Shown here one piece after another: positions 6,203 through 8,063 of a stretch of DNA of 8,063 bases; within the stretch, counting starts at the first letter, position 1, and each line of letters opens with the position of its first letter. Below the pieces are notes generated by a model that worked only from the letters and a program-made list of their open reading frames with translations, had not been told where the DNA came from and searched no databases. Source of the DNA: an uncultured Ruminococcus sp. (lineage in GTDB: Bacteria; Bacillota; Clostridia; Oscillospirales; Ruminococcaceae); the NCBI GenBank assembly GCA_946612185.1, contig CAMOEP010000084.1, positions 1 to 8,063 on the forward strand, in the 5' to 3' direction. A program made the position numbers and the translations under genes.

Positions 6203-6310
6203 ATGGGCAGCTACAGAAAGCCTGAGAAGAAAATGTGGACAAGGATCGCCGTTCTTGCAATGGCAGGTTTAATGATAGCCGGAGCTATCATACTCCCCTT
6301 TCTAAGATAA
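6203..6310 (+). CDS. Small single-pass membrane protein, 35 residues
   Basis: ATG at 6203 to TAA at 6308-6310 encodes MGSYRKPEKKMWTRIAVLAM followed by 15 more residues ending ILPFLR. A basic N-terminus (about 1-14, rich in Lys and Arg) is followed by one hydrophobic helix (about 14-33), predicting a cytoplasmic N-terminus and one membrane pass. GAGGTGAGG (6191-6199) directly after the helicase stop is a strong ribosome binding site, and the gap to the helicase is only 12 bases, so the two are probably co-transcribed. The layout resembles short DUF4044-like membrane peptides of Firmicutes, but I cannot confirm membership. Its function is unknown. Confidence 0.75.
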   Translation: MGSYRKPEKKMWTRIAVLAMAGLMIAGAIILPFLR

Positions 6311-6397
6311 TCAGGAACATTCTCACACACAAAGATGCGTGCAAAGGCTTCCGCAGACAAGTTCTCAGAATCCCCTTGATATGGCGTTCCGGAAAAT

Positions 6398-6430
6398 TCT
6401 CCTGTTCGCTCTGTCAGGGGGTTTTTGTTT
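6398..6430 (+). terminator. Likely terminator of the helicase operon
   Basis: TCTCCTG (6398-6404) pairs with CAGGGGG (6415-6421), including two G-U pairs, around a 10-base loop. TTTTTGTTT follows at 6422-6430. The stem is modest but well placed, 88 bases after the small membrane gene and before the next promoter. A second small hairpin without a T-tract follows (CTGCG 6432-6436 with CGCAG 6444-6448). I see nothing else in 6311-6483. Confidence 0.6.
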
Positions 6431-6483
6431 CCTGCGGTAAACACGCAGAAAATCGCCAATAAGTTGCCGCCGCAATACGGGAC

Positions 6484-6512
6484 TTGCTTTTTTTGGTGAA
6501 ATGTGTTACAAT
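6484..6512 (+). promoter_or_regulatory. Promoter of the hydrolase-tex operon (extended -10 type)
   Basis: TTGCTT (6484-6489), a 17-base spacer and TACAAT (6507-6512) are preceded by TGT, giving an extended -10. The -35 matches consensus at only three positions, so the extended -10 probably carries recognition. The predicted start is near 6519, about 25 bases before the hydrolase ATG. This places the promoter inside the longer open frame and argues against any start upstream of 6526. Confidence 0.7.
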
Positions 6513-6543
6513 AGTCTTTGACTACATGAACAGGAGGTCTGAT

Positions 6544-7755
6544 ATGCTGAATGCATCTATTCGTGAATTTGAATTCACTTCGCCACATGACGGTCTGGTA
6601 ATTTCCGCCGCCGCATCTGTTCCTGCGGGTAATATCAACGGCGTTGTGCAGATAGTTCACGGTATGAACGAATACAAAGAACGCTATTTTGACTTTATGG
6701 ACTACCTCGCCAGCGAGGGTTTCGCCTGCTATATCCACGATAACCGTGGTCACGGCAAAAGTATATGCTCTAAGGACGACCTGGGATTCATGTTCCGTGA
6801 GGGCGGTCAGGGCTTCGTTACAGATATTGCGGCTCTTTCCGCTGTTATCAGGGAGGAAATGCCGGGTATCCCGCACTTCCTTATCGGTCACAGTATGGGT
6901 TCACTGGGCGCAAGAGTTTTCCTCAAAGAACACGACAGCGAAATTAACGGTCTGGTTCTCCTGGGCTGCCCTTGCTATGCGCCGCTTTCAGGATTCGCAA
7001 GGAGCATCGACTCGGCAGTTTCCAAAAAACTCGGCAGCCGCTTCCGCTCCGATAAAATATACGAAATATCCGAAAACCTTTTCAATAAAAACTTCGGCGG
7101 TCAGCCTCATTCGTGGATATGCTCAGACCCACAGGTGGTGTCCGCTTTCAATACCGACCCGCTGTGCAGCTTCCACTACACCCTCAACGGCTATGAGGGT
7201 CTGCTCTGGCTGATGCGCAATACATACTCCAAAAAAGGCTGGAACGTCACTAACCCTAACCTGCCTATACGCTTCATATCCGGTAAGGACGACCCGGTAA
7301 TGCTCAGCGAGAAACGCTTCTTCGGCGCTATGAAATTCCTGGAAAATGCCGGATATAACAGCATCTCCCACAGACTTTTCGATGGTATGCGCCATGAAGT
7401 CCTCAACGAGAAGAATAACTCTGTTGTCTACAAGGACATCGCAAAGACGCTCTTTTCATGGATAGACCGTCTGAGCGGTATCCTCGCCGGACAGACCGCT
7501 CACCTGCCGCCGCTGCCTGCTCCTGAGATAGTGGCTGACAGCGCTCATGCCGAAGCTGAACCCTCAGCCAAGCAGCTTTTAGAGGAGCTTATTCAGGAAA
7601 ATATACCGACCAGAAATCCGGTGAAAATTACTATCGAGGAGGAAACTGTAGCTATGATAGATGTACCTATCATTCCCCAGAACTCCGCCGCCCCCACACA
7701 GGAGGACAGTATCAATATCGACCTGGATATTGATATTCCTATAGATGAAGACTGA
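6544..7755 (+). CDS. Alpha/beta hydrolase (serine aminopeptidase S33 / monoacylglycerol-lipase-like) with acidic C-terminal extension
   Basis: This 403-residue protein starts at ATG 6544, chosen because AGGAGG (6532-6537) lies 6 bases upstream and the promoter excludes the longer frame. Residues 1 to about 315 form a Hydrolase_4-type alpha/beta hydrolase. The oxyanion region is VHGMNEYKERY (38-48), followed by DNRGHGKS (66-73). The nucleophile elbow is GHSMG with Ser117, the acid is in SGKDDP (Asp250 likely), and the histidine is His284 in GMRHEVLNE. The triad is complete, so esterase, lipase or lysophospholipase activity is likely; the substrate is unknown. No signal peptide is seen, so it is cytoplasmic. 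Residues about 318-403 form an extra tail that is Pro/Ala-rich and then acidic, ending INIDLDIDIPIDED, and I do not recognise it as a domain. The stop is 25 bases before tex, so the two are probably one operon. Confidence 0.88.
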   Translation: MLNASIREFEFTSPHDGLVISAAASVPAGNINGVVQIVHGMNEYKERYFDFMDYLASEGFACYIHDNRGHGKSICSKDDLGFMFREGGQGFVTDIAALSAVIREEMPGIPHFLIGHSMGSLGARVFLKEHDSEINGLVLLGCPCYAPLSGFARSIDSAVSKKLGSRFRSDKIYEISENLFNKNFGGQPHSWICSDPQVVSAFNTDPLCSFHYTLNGYEGLLWLMRNTYSKKGWNVTNPNLPIRFISGKDDPVMLSEKRFFGAMKFLENAGYNSISHRLFDGMRHEVLNEKNNSVVYKDIAKTLFSWIDRLSGILAGQTAHLPPLPAPEIVADSAHAEAEPSAKQLLEELIQENIPTRNPVKITIEEETVAMIDVPIIPQNSAAPTQEDSINIDLDIDIPIDED

Positions 7756-7780
7756 CCCCGCAGAAGAAAGGATACTTTTT

Positions 7781-8063
7781 ATGGAAATCAACAAGGCACT
7801 CGCACAGGAATTCTCCCTCAGACAGGAACAGGTGGATAATACTATCTCTCTTATCGACGAGGGTATGACTATCCCTTTTATCGCCCGTTACCGTAAGGAA
7901 CTTACAGGTTCGCTGGACGACCAGGTTCTCCGTGAACTTTCCGACAGACTTACCTACCTGCGTAACCTGGAAAAGCGCAAGGAGGAAGTTGCAAATTCTA
8001 TCACTGAACAGGAGAAGATGACTCCCGAAATTCAGGCTGCTATCAGCGCTGCTGCTACTCTCG
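7781..8063 (+). CDS. tex: Tex-family RNA-binding transcription accessory protein, N-terminal part (3' truncated by window)
   Basis: ATG at 7781 opens a frame that is still open at the window end, giving about 94 residues. The sequence (QVDNTISLIDEGMTIPFIARYRKELTGSLDD, shown here in parts: ISLIDEG, IPFIARYRKE, TGSLDD, then LTYLRNLEKRKEE) is the unmistakable N-terminal helical domain of Tex/YhgF. Tex is a nucleic-acid-binding protein with YqgF-like, helix-hairpin-helix and C-terminal S1 domains, which lie beyond the window. It influences transcription and, in some bacteria, stress tolerance and toxin expression. AAAGGA (7767-7772) lies 8 bases before the ATG. It sits 25 bases after the hydrolase with no terminator between, so it is probably transcribed from the promoter at 6484-6512. 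Confidence 0.94.
   Translation, partial: MEINKALAQEFSLRQEQVDNTISLIDEGMTIPFIARYRKELTGSLDDQVLRELSDRLTYLRNLEKRKEEVANSITEQEKMTPEIQAAISAAATL

Noticed and set aside
6471..6497. GCAA/TTGC hairpin followed by seven Ts before the hydrolase promoter as a terminator
   Set aside because: The stem is only 4 bp and the T-run overlaps the promoter's -35 and spacer, so the hairpin at 6398-6430 is the better terminator.
6484..6543. A start of the hydrolase upstream of 6544 (at 6484 or the ATG at 6526)
   Set aside because: 6484 is the -35 of the predicted promoter, and the ATG at 6526 lacks a ribosome binding site, whereas AGGAGG sits 6 bases before the ATG at 6544.
6211..6891. A 226-codon minus-strand open frame covering the small membrane gene, the terminator and the start of the hydrolase
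   Set aside because: It runs through a terminator, a promoter and two supported genes on the other strand, with no ribosome binding site or recognisable motif.

Overview
The window looks like chromosomal core DNA from a low-to-mid GC Gram-positive Clostridia, most like Ruminococcus or a relative. This is an inference from protein style (a Gram-positive MacA/MacB-type exporter, a DEAD-box helicase with a DbpA-type RNA-binding domain, YchF, Tex), strong AGGAGG-type ribosome binding sites and TTGACA/TATAAT-type promoters; no 16S rRNA or other species marker is present.

Layout. (1) 1-185 is the 3' end of ychF on the + strand, followed by a strong hairpin terminator at 201-245. (2) 290-322 is a 33-bp heptamer-repeat sequence between convergent genes. 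(3) 327-3798 on the - strand is a three-gene operon read right to left: MacA-like adaptor lipoprotein, MacB-like ABC ATPase, FtsX/MacB-like permease. The genes overlap by a few bases and share one near-ideal promoter (3903-3931) overlaid by three 9-bp half-sites spaced 16 bp apart, a likely repressor operator. (4) 3799-4432 is a 634-bp divergent intergenic region. It holds that promoter and operator, a stretch with a minus-strand terminator-like hairpin (4053-4084) and a possible 38-codon ORF on the other strand, a 165-bp MITE-like palindromic element with perfect 33-bp terminal inverted repeats (4186-4350), and the helicase promoter (4359-4387). (5) 4433-6310 on the + strand is the DEAD-box RNA helicase plus a 35-residue single-pass membrane peptide, followed by a terminator near 6398-6430. 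(6) 6484-8063 on the + strand is a promoter, an alpha/beta hydrolase with an unusual acidic C-terminal tail, and the start of tex, which runs off the window.

Functionally there is an exporter unit that appears self-contained and repressible, and a set of RNA and translation housekeeping genes (YchF, DEAD-box helicase, Tex). I found no CRISPR array, tRNA, rRNA, transposase, phage gene or recognisable defence system. The most unusual material is in the 3.8-4.4 kb intergenic region: the heptamer-built inverted-repeat element with a third copy 4 kb away, the three-half-site operator, and the orphan minus-strand terminator with competing foldings. The two small ORFs (35 and 38 codons) are the other items that routine annotation may miss.
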